NCBI RefSeq assembly: GCF_020216685.1
Contig: NZ_JAIWNS010000077.1
Coordinates: 1-14,609, forward strand
From: Methanospirillum hungatei
Lineage (GTDB): Archaea; Halobacteriota; Methanomicrobia; Methanomicrobiales; Methanospirillaceae
Direction of reading: 5' to 3'
Length of the DNA: 14,609 nt
Made by a program: the position numbers and the translations under genes. Positions within the stretch are counted from its first letter, which is position 1. The number at the start of each line of letters is the position of its first letter. Below are positions 6,462-13,493 of the stretch, one piece after another. A model generated the notes under the pieces. That model made no database searches, had not been told where the DNA came from, and was given only the letters and a program-made list of their open reading frames with translations.

Positions 6462-7041
6462 TACAGAGAGCAATTATCAGAACAGATATCCAGATAAACC
6501 CGGTAAGACCTCCGAGAACGAGCACCAGGACTGTTTCAGGTCTTCCAAAAAATCCGATTCCTTCCAGGGGATCATCAATCTTCCCTTCTTTCCGCTCGGT
6601 AAATCCAATCTCGGCATAAGTCACCGGTTTGATGAATGTGTTCATCATCGACCCGATAATCGCAACCGCCACAATACCAAAATCCCAGACCGGGGAGATC
6701 TTCAGAACTCCGGAGATAATGGGAATTCCTGAAAGACCTACCCCCAGAAGGACGATAGTATCCACATATTTATCTGCAATCCAGTCAAAAACCGCCCCAA
6801 ACCTGGTCTCCCTGCCCGTCATCCGGGCAACTGATCCATCGACGAGATCGAGAATTGCAGAACAGAACAAAAAAAGACTGCCGATAAAGTATGAATGCAA
6901 TATATAGGATAATGAGCAGAAACAGCCGGTCAGAATTGAGAATATCGTAATGATGTTGGGAGAAAGCCCGGCCCTTTTACATATTTCTGCTATCGGCTCG
7001 AGATACCTGATAAACCTGTACCGAAATGCAGTAATATTCAT
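6409..7041 (-). CDS. CDP-alcohol phosphatidyltransferase (archaetidylinositol phosphate synthase-like)
   Basis: This membrane enzyme (210 residues from the chosen start) has the complete CDP-alcohol phosphotransferase signature: D65-x2-D68-G69-x2-A72-R73-x8-G82-x3-D86-x3-D90, which binds Mg2+ and the CDP-linked lipid. It has about five to six hydrophobic segments. Family members join CDP-archaeol to a polar head group (inositol phosphate, glycerol phosphate or serine) with release of CMP. The W-I-A-D-K-Y-V-D continuation does not settle the acceptor; archaetidylinositol phosphate synthase is my first guess. The frame extends 21 codons further upstream, but the ATG at 7041 fits the family N-terminus (L-S-P-N near residue 26). 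The 3' end overlaps archaeosortase A by 53 bases on the other strand, so the two transcripts would be antisense there. Confidence 0.85.
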   Translation of the reverse strand: MNITAFRYRFIRYLEPIAEICKRAGLSPNIITIFSILTGCFCSLSYILHSYFIGSLFLFCSAILDLVDGSVARMTGRETRFGAVFDWIADKYVDTIVLLGVGLSGIPIISGVLKISPVWDFGIVAVAIIGSMMNTFIKPVTYAEIGFTERKEGKIDDPLEGIGFFGRPETVLVLVLGGLTGFIWISVLIIALCTNLSALQRIVYLYRRYS

Positions 7042-7159
7042 TCTTCGCTCAGTCGTTGATAATGATATGAGATATTTCTGCCGATGAACGTCCCACCTTT
7101 GCACAACTCCTGATGAACTTTCCTCTATGAGATCGTGGATATCAGTTCAAATCTCACAG

Positions 7160-7168
7160 CATATATTA
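7160..7168 (+). promoter_or_regulatory. TATA-like box for the diaminopyrimidine reductase gene
   Basis: CATATATTA lies about 35 bases before the ATG at 7199, predicting a leader of only about ten bases. This supports the internal ATG over the upstream start at 7127, which would precede the box. Confidence 0.4.
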
Positions 7169-7198
7169 GTCCTGTTCCATCAAACATTACTGTTACAT

Positions 7199-7879
7199 AT
7201 GTCTGACCATATAAACCGCCCTTATGTTACCCTGGTATCAGAAGTGACTATAGATGGAAAACTCACAGTTACAAGGGGCGCCTCATCAAAGCTCCTGATG
7301 CAGTTTATGTCTCATGAGGCTGAAGTACTGCTCCATCAGATCCGGGCAGATTCTGATGCCATCATGGTCGGGGCCAATACCATACGGATAGATAACTCAT
7401 TTCTGACCGTCAGACATGTAGAAGGGAAAAATCCAATCCGGGTCATTCCGTCTTCAAAGGCAGACATATCTCCGGATGCAAATGTCCTCTCACCTGATGC
7501 ACCAACCATTATAGCCGTATCTGGCCGGGCGGATAAGGAGAAGTGTGCGATTCTGGCAGAAAAAGGAGCTCACATCGAGATCTGTGGAGATGAATTCGTG
7601 GATCTTACGGTTCTGATGCGCTTACTCTTTGACAAATATTCCGTACAATCCCTGATGATAGAAGGTGGATCTACCCTCAACGGCAACATGTTCCAGGAAG
7701 ATCTTATCGACGAACTTCTGCTCATTCATCTTCCTTTCATCGCCGGCGGAGAGGACACACCCTCACTGGTTACCGGCCTTCATCCCCGTGATGTATCAGA
7801 TCTTCTGAAACTGGATCTCATTACTCAGTTCATGGCTGGTGAAAACCTTATTACAAAATGGCGTGTGGTCAGATCCTGA
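7199..7879 (+). CDS. 2,5-diamino-6-(ribosylamino)-4(3H)-pyrimidinone 5'-phosphate reductase
   Basis: The 226-residue protein is an archaeal stand-alone member of the RibD C-terminal (DHFR-like) reductase family. It opens with R-P-Y-V-T-L-V-S-E-V-T-I-D-G-K, contains V-G-A-N-T-I-R-I-D-N (substrate/NADPH region, about 61-70) and the family-typical E-G-G-S-T-L-N-G near residue 160. In archaea this enzyme reduces the ribosyl side chain of the diaminopyrimidinone phosphate to the ribityl form, using NAD(P)H. The product leads to riboflavin and, in methanogens, to the deazaflavin of F420. An upstream in-frame ATG at 7127 would add 24 residues unlike the family; the ATG at 7199 gives the usual length (about 220). 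It diverges from the CDP-alcohol transferase and ends 14 bases from the convergent truD. Confidence 0.92.
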   Translation: MSDHINRPYVTLVSEVTIDGKLTVTRGASSKLLMQFMSHEAEVLLHQIRADSDAIMVGANTIRIDNSFLTVRHVEGKNPIRVIPSSKADISPDANVLSPDAPTIIAVSGRADKEKCAILAEKGAHIEICGDEFVDLTVLMRLLFDKYSVQSLMIEGGSTLNGNMFQEDLIDELLLIHLPFIAGGEDTPSLVTGLHPRDVSDLLKLDLITQFMAGENLITKWRVVRS

Positions 7880-7893
7880 AAGAGCATTTTTGG

Positions 7894-9162
7894 TCAAACC
7901 ATATTCATTGGATCTGCTTTCATGAGTTCACGAAGGATCGTTGTTGCATACTGACCGGGAGGCAAAGAGAATCTGACAAGAAGATCTCCGTCAATAATCT
8001 CATATGTCAGATCTGTTTTCATCAGCATGGGACGAAACGATCCGGCAAATTTTGTATCAAGAACAGATGATACCTTCTCAAACATCTGACGAGTAATACC
8101 CTTCTCTTCAAGGATGGCATTGATATTTCTGTCATCAGGCCCGATATCAGGAATATTCGACCCCCCGGGGAGAACCAGTGCGAGGGCACATTTATTTCTT
8201 TTTACCTGAACCTTCGCTGCATGGATGGTCGCCGGGGAGATTGTATCAGTCCTTCCATCTGGCCAGATAAGATGGTCTCCGACTTCAGGTTCGAATAATG
8301 AATAGCCATCCCGGATACGCATGCTTAATGCAGTATTAAAAATCCATGACTGCACCGCACTTACATACATAGAACGAAGAGTCCGGGGGAGTTGCAGGAT
8401 GGCACCCAGAAAATCCCCAGGATTTGATATCAGATGATGAAGCACAGAACGTTCAAGTGATAACCGGGGAGGGAGGAGATGAAGACACCGGGCAGCATCT
8501 TCAGTCTCAAGATAACAAGCCCTTCCTTCCTGTTCATGATCCTCCATCTGCGAGCCTGGTTTTCCAATCATCACCCTGACAGCTTCCTGGTAATTCCCTT
8601 TCAGTATCTCAAATCCGATAAGATGTGTGACCGGTCGTGAGACACCAAACCGCTGATAGCCGACATAATTTGGTATACCTTCCCTGATGGATTTCTGAAA
8701 GCTATCAAGGGAACTGAATAATGATGAATCTGATATTCTCCTGATACGAATTGTAAAACTGTTCCCCTGGAGATCTCCAAGCCTTATCGGATGTTGTGAT
8801 GTTCCAAGAGCGGTCAGAGTAATATCAGGAATCGAAAGTGGTGCTAACTCTTCTGCCTTGATCTTATACATCGAGATAAACTGTGTGGTAACGGCCCGTT
8901 TATCCTTCGTCCCTGCAAAACCTATCCGCTGATGACTGATGCCTAGTCCTGATGCTATCGCTTTTATTGCACGGTGCTGATCCCAGTTCCTCCGCTTCAG
9001 GGAACAGATAAGGTATGGTCCCTCGGAGTACGTATGCTCTGCAATTTCATGAACTTCAAAATCCTCAGGCAGGTCTCTTAATACTCCTCCGGTGCCAGGT
9101 GATTCAGTCCGATAGTAATGGAAACCAAGTTCCCTATCAATATCCCATGGACTTTCCATCAT
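7894..9162 (-). CDS. truD: tRNA pseudouridine(13) synthase TruD
   Basis: The 422-residue enzyme isomerises a uridine of tRNA (position 13 in E. coli TruD) to pseudouridine. The catalytic motif G-F-A-G-T-K-D-K-R-A is at residues 81-90 with Asp87 as nucleophile. N-Y-V-G-Y-Q-R-F-G (165-173) and the N-terminal L-P-E-D-F-E-V-H-E-I (31-40) are also family hallmarks. The middle part (about 185-340) corresponds to the TruD insertion domain, and the length suits archaeal members, which are longer than bacterial ones. Two adjacent ATG codons begin the gene; the first overlaps the pth2 stop in an ATGA, so translation is probably coupled. It converges with the diaminopyrimidine reductase with a 14-base gap. 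Confidence 0.95.
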   Translation of the reverse strand: MMESPWDIDRELGFHYYRTESPGTGGVLRDLPEDFEVHEIAEHTYSEGPYLICSLKRRNWDQHRAIKAIASGLGISHQRIGFAGTKDKRAVTTQFISMYKIKAEELAPLSIPDITLTALGTSQHPIRLGDLQGNSFTIRIRRISDSSLFSSLDSFQKSIREGIPNYVGYQRFGVSRPVTHLIGFEILKGNYQEAVRVMIGKPGSQMEDHEQEGRACYLETEDAARCLHLLPPRLSLERSVLHHLISNPGDFLGAILQLPRTLRSMYVSAVQSWIFNTALSMRIRDGYSLFEPEVGDHLIWPDGRTDTISPATIHAAKVQVKRNKCALALVLPGGSNIPDIGPDDRNINAILEEKGITRQMFEKVSSVLDTKFAGSFRPMLMKTDLTYEIIDGDLLVRFSLPPGQYATTILRELMKADPMNMV

Positions 9163-9521
9163 AGTAATGGAAGGGAACCGGTAATTTTATCAAGGTCTTC
9201 ACATTTCGCCGGTCCAAGACCAAGAGCGGTAATAGTGCCGGGTGGTATCTCCGTCATTCCCGCATCCTGAATGAGAACCGCTGCAATTCCTGCCGATTCT
9301 GCGAGGGTTTTCAGTTCAAATAACGTCTTTTGATCTGATGCTTTTAAAACCACTTTTTTCTGGCCCTCATTCATCCATGCTTTTTTAAGTGTAAGGGAAC
9401 TTTTCTCATATGCACCGATTGCCGCATGTCCTGCCTGAGCACATTTTTTCCCACAACTCATCTTCACATCATTGCGAATGATAATACATTGCTTATATTT
9501 AAAATCAGGTTCTGTCGCCAT
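9159..9521 (-). CDS. pth2: Peptidyl-tRNA hydrolase, Pth2 type
   Basis: The 120-residue protein is an archaeal/eukaryal-type peptidyl-tRNA hydrolase that frees tRNA from dropped-off peptidyl-tRNA. It has the family's opening strand (Q-C-I-I-I-R-N-D), the catalytic region M-S-C-G-K-K-C-A-Q-A-G-H-A (21-33), and the later segments V-V-L-K-A-S, I-Q-D-A-G-M-T-E-I-P-P-G-T and T-A-L-G-L-G-P-A, all typical of Pth2. Length matches the family (about 115-120). AAAGGC lies just before the ATG as a possible ribosome site. It is the first gene of a two-gene unit with truD, joined by a 4-base overlap; both act on tRNA. It diverges from the geranylgeranyl reductase-family gene with an 85-base gap. Confidence 0.95.
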   Translation of the reverse strand: MATEPDFKYKQCIIIRNDVKMSCGKKCAQAGHAAIGAYEKSSLTLKKAWMNEGQKKVVLKASDQKTLFELKTLAESAGIAAVLIQDAGMTEIPPGTITALGLGPAKCEDLDKITGSLPLL

Positions 9522-9606
9522 CTGCCTTTAGACGTTGGTGTGACGAGTACAAAGGTCTGTTCTCCGGTGAGTTGATTGCCGGTTATGAAGAGTACTATAC
9601 CAGAAC

Positions 9607-10761
9607 ATGAACCGGACATATGAAGTTGCCATTGTAGGTGGAGGACCGGTGGGATCCACAGCCGCCAGAATTTGTGCAAAATCCGGTCTTAAGACATTAC
9701 TTATCGAAGAACAGGCACATTTTGGATATCCTGTGCAATGTGCAGGTCTGCTCTCCGATAGTGCTTTTCGAGAATGCGAAGTCTCCCAGTCATCTGTCCT
9801 CAATACCGTCTCTGGTGCGGATGTGCACGCAGGAGAGGCAACCTGTTCATTTGATGCCGGCAGAACTATGGCATATGTGGTTGACCGGGGAGCACTGGAT
9901 CATGAGATGGGAAAAGCAGCAGCAGATGCCGGTGCAGAAATAAAACTGAAGACGATAGCAACTGGTATTTCGCGCACATCAGGGATTCTTCATCTGAAAG
10001 GAATCAATGGACCAGAGGATGTTTCGTATTCGATGCTCATCGCAGCAGACGGCCCCCGGAGTTCAATCAGCCGGATGGTCGGGATACCCCGTGCCCCGGT
10101 ATATCTTTCTGGACTGCAATGTGATGTGCACCATTCTCTCCCCCCCGACCATGTGCAGATATATCCGAATGCATCTCCTGAATTTTTCGGATGGATGATC
10201 CCTCTGCATCCGGACAGGACACGGATAGGTCTTTGTGGAATTCATCACGTGAAGGAACGCTTCTCCGAGTTTATTAGACCCTTTCAAAACAAGGCTACCC
10301 ACTTTGTCAGCGGGACTATCCCTCTGGGAACATTGACGAGATCCTATGATGACCGGATACTTATTGCAGGAGATGCGGCAGCAATGGCAAAACCTACCTC
10401 AGGTGGCGGAGTGTATACGGGTATCCGGGCAGCCCGTCACGCAGCAGAGGTTGCTATCCGGTCTATTGAAATGGATGACTTCAGCCAGAAGGCCATGGCA
10501 TCATATGAACATGCCTGGAAAGCAGATTTTGGTCATGAAATTATGAGGGGGTTTCACTTCTTTCAGATTCGGCAGAAGATCTCTGAAAAAGATATGGAAT
10601 CTCTGATAAGAACCTTGTCACATCCGGATCTGGAGGAAGTTATTACCAGAAAGGGAGATATGGATCGTCCATCAGCCCTTATAAAAGCCCTTCTTTCCCA
10701 TCCCCGTATGATTCCTGCATATTATCTTATGGGCAAAGCCTTCGCCAGATCAAAACTATGA
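9607..10761 (+). CDS. Geranylgeranyl reductase-family FAD-dependent oxidoreductase
   Basis: The 384-residue flavoprotein has an N-terminal dinucleotide-binding motif (V-G-G-G-P-V-G-S at 10-17), the G-Y-P-V-Q-C-A-G-L segment (40-48) characteristic of geranylgeranyl reductases, and the second FAD motif I-L-I-A-G-D-A-A-A followed by P-T-S-G-G-G-V-Y-T-G. Enzymes of this group saturate the isoprenoid chains of archaeal lipids (digeranylgeranylglycerophospholipid reductase) or related quinones. Methanogens often hold several paralogues, and which one this is cannot be told here. The C-terminal third (about 300-384) is helical and less conserved. It diverges from pth2; an unrecognised 109-aa gene follows 41 bases later on the same strand. 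Confidence 0.88.
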   Translation: MNRTYEVAIVGGGPVGSTAARICAKSGLKTLLIEEQAHFGYPVQCAGLLSDSAFRECEVSQSSVLNTVSGADVHAGEATCSFDAGRTMAYVVDRGALDHEMGKAAADAGAEIKLKTIATGISRTSGILHLKGINGPEDVSYSMLIAADGPRSSISRMVGIPRAPVYLSGLQCDVHHSLPPDHVQIYPNASPEFFGWMIPLHPDRTRIGLCGIHHVKERFSEFIRPFQNKATHFVSGTIPLGTLTRSYDDRILIAGDAAAMAKPTSGGGVYTGIRAARHAAEVAIRSIEMDDFSQKAMASYEHAWKADFGHEIMRGFHFFQIRQKISEKDMESLIRTLSHPDLEEVITRKGDMDRPSALIKALLSHPRMIPAYYLMGKAFARSKL

Positions 10762-10802
10762 ATATGCTACCTTCATACCTTTGATTCTCAATAATTAGGG
10801 GT

Positions 10803-11132
10803 ATGGCAACCAGTACCCCCTCCAGCAGATTTGGACGTGGTTTTATCGTAAATATTACACACCTGAAGGTGAAATTTTCTCTTCCGCCAGAACAGGCCTG
10901 GTATGGTGCCCAGGATTACCTGACTGAACTTAAACTTCCTGCACAGTTCAAAGGGACTGAAGTAGAACAACTGACTGATATGCTTCGTCAAAAAGTTGTC
11001 TGGCATCAGGCCGGCGGACCGGTTGACAAAGAAATGTATACCGATGTCAGAAGAATTTTAAACCGGCTTATTGTAGCGATAGACCGGGAACTTGGGATAT
11101 CAGATGCAGATATCGGGCAATACCATGCATGA
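10803..11132 (+). CDS. Hypothetical protein (109 aa), probably methanogen-conserved
   Basis: I do not recognise a family name. The 109-residue soluble protein has a low-complexity start, then G-R-G-F-I-V-N-I-T-H-L-K-V-K-F, a helix containing P-P-E-Q-A-W-Y-G-A, L-K-L-P-A-Q-F-K-G-T-E-V-E, and a C-terminal helical segment N-R-L-I-V-A-I-D-R-E-L-G-I. It has no cysteine, membrane segment or signal. The regular alternation of hydrophobic and charged residues and its good codon use make it a convincing real gene. An AGGGGT sits immediately before the ATG, rather close for a ribosome site. It follows the geranylgeranyl reductase-family gene by 41 bases and ends two bases from the end of the convergent TPR gene. 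Confidence 0.75.
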   Translation: MATSTPSSRFGRGFIVNITHLKVKFSLPPEQAWYGAQDYLTELKLPAQFKGTEVEQLTDMLRQKVVWHQAGGPVDKEMYTDVRRILNRLIVAIDRELGISDADIGQYHA

Positions 11133-11134
11133 GT

Positions 11135-12493
11135 TTAAAATCCGATTAAACTTCGTATCGTACTGATAACCCCGCCTATGGTATCTCCATTTTTAAACTG
11201 AACATTTGCAAGAGCTTCGTAGAGTTCAGATTTTTCCCCGCCTGTCTCCAGTCCCTTCTGCAAGGCTGATAATGCATCTTCCCTCTGACCATAAAATGAA
11301 AATACAAGTCCTTTATAGAGATATCCCCGGGTATACCCCGGTTCCAGCTCAAGTGCCTTATTAATATACTTCATAGCCTCCAGATAATCTCCGAGTAATC
11401 CTGTGGTATACCCATATGAAGAAAGGACCTCCGGATCATTTGGAAGAAGATCCAAAGCCCGCTTATAGGAATCCCTGGCACTTTCGATCCGTTTGATCTT
11501 TATCGCAGAGTCCCCTCTCTTCTTCCAGCCTTCACCATAATCAGGAGTGATGGCCAGAATCTGATCATAGAGATCTATCGTCTCCTGGTATCGCTTAATC
11601 TTATAATTGATGACCGTTGTTCGTTCCCATATCCCGGTAAACCGGACATTACTTGCAATAGCAACGTAATATGAGTCCATTGGCTGCATATCTTTTGTTA
11701 TCCGGGTATTTTTAGATCCCTGATAATACCAGAGATCATTCTTTGCAAGGGCGTTAAACCCACCATCAAAAGAGTAAAATGCTTCTTTCCAGTTACGATT
11801 ATGGTATTGTGCCTCTCCCGATACAAACCAGGCAGGCACACAGGTAAGATCCATGTTTCTCGCAGTCTTTGCAACACCAAGGGCTCCGTTGTAATCACCT
11901 TTCTGAAGGTATGAATATCCTTTATTTGCATAGAATTCCGGTTCATCAGGTTTTAATGAAATAGCTTTATCAAATGCTGAATTTGCCTTATCATATTCCT
12001 TCATGTTAAAATAGGTGACACCCATGTTGTTCCATGCCGCCGCGTAACCAGAGTTCAGATTGGTGGCCTTTTGAAATGCCTGAATCGCCTCGGCAAATTT
12101 GCCCGTCCGCGAGAGCGCCACACCCTGAACATTATATTGCACCGGATCATCAGGATTTAATGTAACGACATTCTGAAATGCTTCAACGGCCTTATCAGGC
12201 TGATTCAGATATCCCCAGGAACTCCCGATGATATGCCAGGCAAAACTACAGGTGGGATCTACCTTCAGGCATTGTTCAGATGCATTAATTGCTTCAGGAT
12301 ATTTTTCTTCATTGTAATATATGAGTGCACGAAACTGGAGTGCAGTCAGATTCTGCGGATTTAGTGAGAGGACATAATCATTCTCTTTTATAAGATCCTC
12401 TAAGGTAATGGTATCAACAGTCTGATTTGTATCTTCTCCGCTGGTAAAGGCTATTAAGAGTATGATTATCAAAATTGGGAGGATTTTTATCAT
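11135..12493 (-). CDS. Secreted TPR-repeat protein
   Basis: The 452-residue product starts with a signal sequence or N-terminal anchor (M-I-K-I-L-P then a hydrophobic stretch to about residue 18). It then consists of about ten or eleven tetratricopeptide repeats of 34 residues, for example at 83-116, 117-150, 151-184 and 185-218, resuming at about 286 through 421. The classic W/Y...G...Y/F...A...P positions are easy to see. A non-repeat stretch (about 251-285) breaks the solenoid in the middle. Such proteins act as scaffolds for protein contacts, here on the outer face of the membrane. No C-terminal anchor is seen, so the N-terminal segment may stay uncleaved. An ATG six codons upstream lies before a strong ribosome site (GGGAGGAG), so the ATG at 12493 is the right start. 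It follows nifB in the same direction. Confidence 0.88.
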   Translation of the reverse strand: MIKILPILIIILLIAFTSGEDTNQTVDTITLEDLIKENDYVLSLNPQNLTALQFRALIYYNEEKYPEAINASEQCLKVDPTCSFAWHIIGSSWGYLNQPDKAVEAFQNVVTLNPDDPVQYNVQGVALSRTGKFAEAIQAFQKATNLNSGYAAAWNNMGVTYFNMKEYDKANSAFDKAISLKPDEPEFYANKGYSYLQKGDYNGALGVAKTARNMDLTCVPAWFVSGEAQYHNRNWKEAFYSFDGGFNALAKNDLWYYQGSKNTRITKDMQPMDSYYVAIASNVRFTGIWERTTVINYKIKRYQETIDLYDQILAITPDYGEGWKKRGDSAIKIKRIESARDSYKRALDLLPNDPEVLSSYGYTTGLLGDYLEAMKYINKALELEPGYTRGYLYKGLVFSFYGQREDALSALQKGLETGGEKSELYEALANVQFKNGDTIGGVISTIRSLIGF

Positions 12494-12498
12494 ATACA

Positions 12499-12506
12499 CT
12501 CCTCCC
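12499..12506 (-). promoter_or_regulatory. Strong ribosome binding site that decides the TPR gene start
   Basis: On the minus strand this reads GGGAGGAG, five bases before the ATG at 12493. It lies within the sequence that an upstream in-frame ATG (12511) would translate, arguing for the shorter product, which also has the better signal sequence. Confidence 0.75.
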
Positions 12507-12533
12507 GCCATATATCCTGGGGGGTTATGCTAT

Positions 12534-12547
12534 ATTGGAAAGCCAAT
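12534..12547. other. Short inverted repeat between nifB and the TPR gene
   Basis: ATTGG and CCAAT flank a four-base AAAG loop, a five-pair stem. It lies downstream of nifB and upstream of the TPR gene. The stem is weak and not followed by a T-tract, so it may have no role. Confidence 0.2.
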
Positions 12548-12578
12548 CGTAAAAAATGATATGATACGGTATGAGGAA

Positions 12579-13475
12579 TTATCTTTTCCCCATACAGGAG
12601 TTGATATCTTTGCCAAGACAGCCGATTGCATCAGATCTGCATCTCTGACAGTGTGACATCTGTCTGACATATGGTTTACACTTCTCCTGCATTGCCAGTT
12701 TTTCCTCAATCGTTGGTGGGGCGATATGAGCGAATTTGGCCTGAGCAATGAGAGGGATGATATTGTGAATATATACGCCCATTTCACTAATTTTTTTGGC
12801 AATATCAGGAATATGGTGATCATTAATACCGGGTATGTATACCGTATTTACTTTAATAAGCATCTTTTTGGCGACAGCCATCTTTATACCCTCTAGTTGC
12901 CGTGAAACCAGAATCTCTCCCATCTCATGACTTGAATAGTAGCGCCTTCCCTTATAATCGATATACTGGTATATTTTTGCGGCGATATCAGGGTCAATGG
13001 CATTCATGGTTACGGTAATGTTGGTGACCCCGTATTTTTCAAGAAGGTCAATCTTATCCGGAAGAAGAAGACCGTTCGTGCTTACACACAGAATGAGGTG
13101 TGGATATGCTTCATGAATCAGCCGAAATGTCTCAAAGGTCTCCTCATTATCGAGAGGATCTCCTGGTCCTGCAATACCCACGACTTTGATGAAGTGGTAC
13201 TGATCAATAATTTCGCGGACTTTTTCGAGTGCCTGCTGAGGGTTTAAGACTTCACTGGTAACACCCGGGCGGCTTTCATTGACACAATCAAATTTGCGAA
13301 CGCAATAATTACATTGGATATTGCATTTTGGTGCAACCGGGAGATGGGCTCTGCCAAAGGTGTGACTTGCTTTTTCACTATAGCAGGGATGTTCCTGGAT
13401 CTTACGAATCTGGTCAGGATCCCATTTCACCATCTGGCCATCTATTTCAGTCTCCCGGTAGGATTCTTCAGCCAT
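12579..13475 (-). CDS. nifB: NifB, radical SAM FeMo-cofactor precursor (NifB-co) synthase
   Basis: The 298-residue protein matches stand-alone archaeal NifB. It has H-P-C-Y at 29-32, V-A-P-K-C-N-I-Q-C-N-Y-C with the radical SAM cysteines 51, 55 and 58, R-K-F-D-C-V-N-E-S-R-P-G-V just after, G-I-A-G-P-G-D-P-L at 100-108, and a C-terminal H-C-Q-R-C-R-S-D-A (275-283). Cys31 and the C-terminal cysteines fit the ligands of the extra iron-sulfur clusters that NifB fuses, with carbide insertion, into the 8Fe core precursor. The NifX-like C-terminal domain of many bacterial NifBs is absent, as usual in methanogens. No nitrogenase genes lie in the window. Its gene starts 18 bases after the TMEM175-like gene on the same strand and is followed by the TPR gene after 85 bases. 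Confidence 0.93.
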   Translation of the reverse strand: MAEESYRETEIDGQMVKWDPDQIRKIQEHPCYSEKASHTFGRAHLPVAPKCNIQCNYCVRKFDCVNESRPGVTSEVLNPQQALEKVREIIDQYHFIKVVGIAGPGDPLDNEETFETFRLIHEAYPHLILCVSTNGLLLPDKIDLLEKYGVTNITVTMNAIDPDIAAKIYQYIDYKGRRYYSSHEMGEILVSRQLEGIKMAVAKKMLIKVNTVYIPGINDHHIPDIAKKISEMGVYIHNIIPLIAQAKFAHIAPPTIEEKLAMQEKCKPYVRQMSHCQRCRSDAIGCLGKDINSCMGKR

Positions 13476-13493
13476 GAATTACACATTATCCTT

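Noticed and set aside
6059..6732. Two plus-strand open frames overlapping archaeosortase A and the CDP-alcohol transferase
   Set aside because: They are out of frame with, or antisense to, two well-supported genes, and their products are low-complexity with many Ser, Arg and Cys residues.
7042..7104. Upstream extension of the CDP-alcohol phosphatidyltransferase by 21 codons
   Set aside because: The family N-terminus begins close to the conserved L-S-P-N; the added residues are polar and not family-like.
7127..7198. Upstream ATG extension of the diaminopyrimidine reductase
   Set aside because: It adds 24 residues unlike the family and lies ahead of the TATA-like box at 7160-7168.
9464..9803. 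Minus-strand open frames around the pth2/reductase divergence
   Set aside because: They overlap the starts of both clear genes and have no domain or promoter support.
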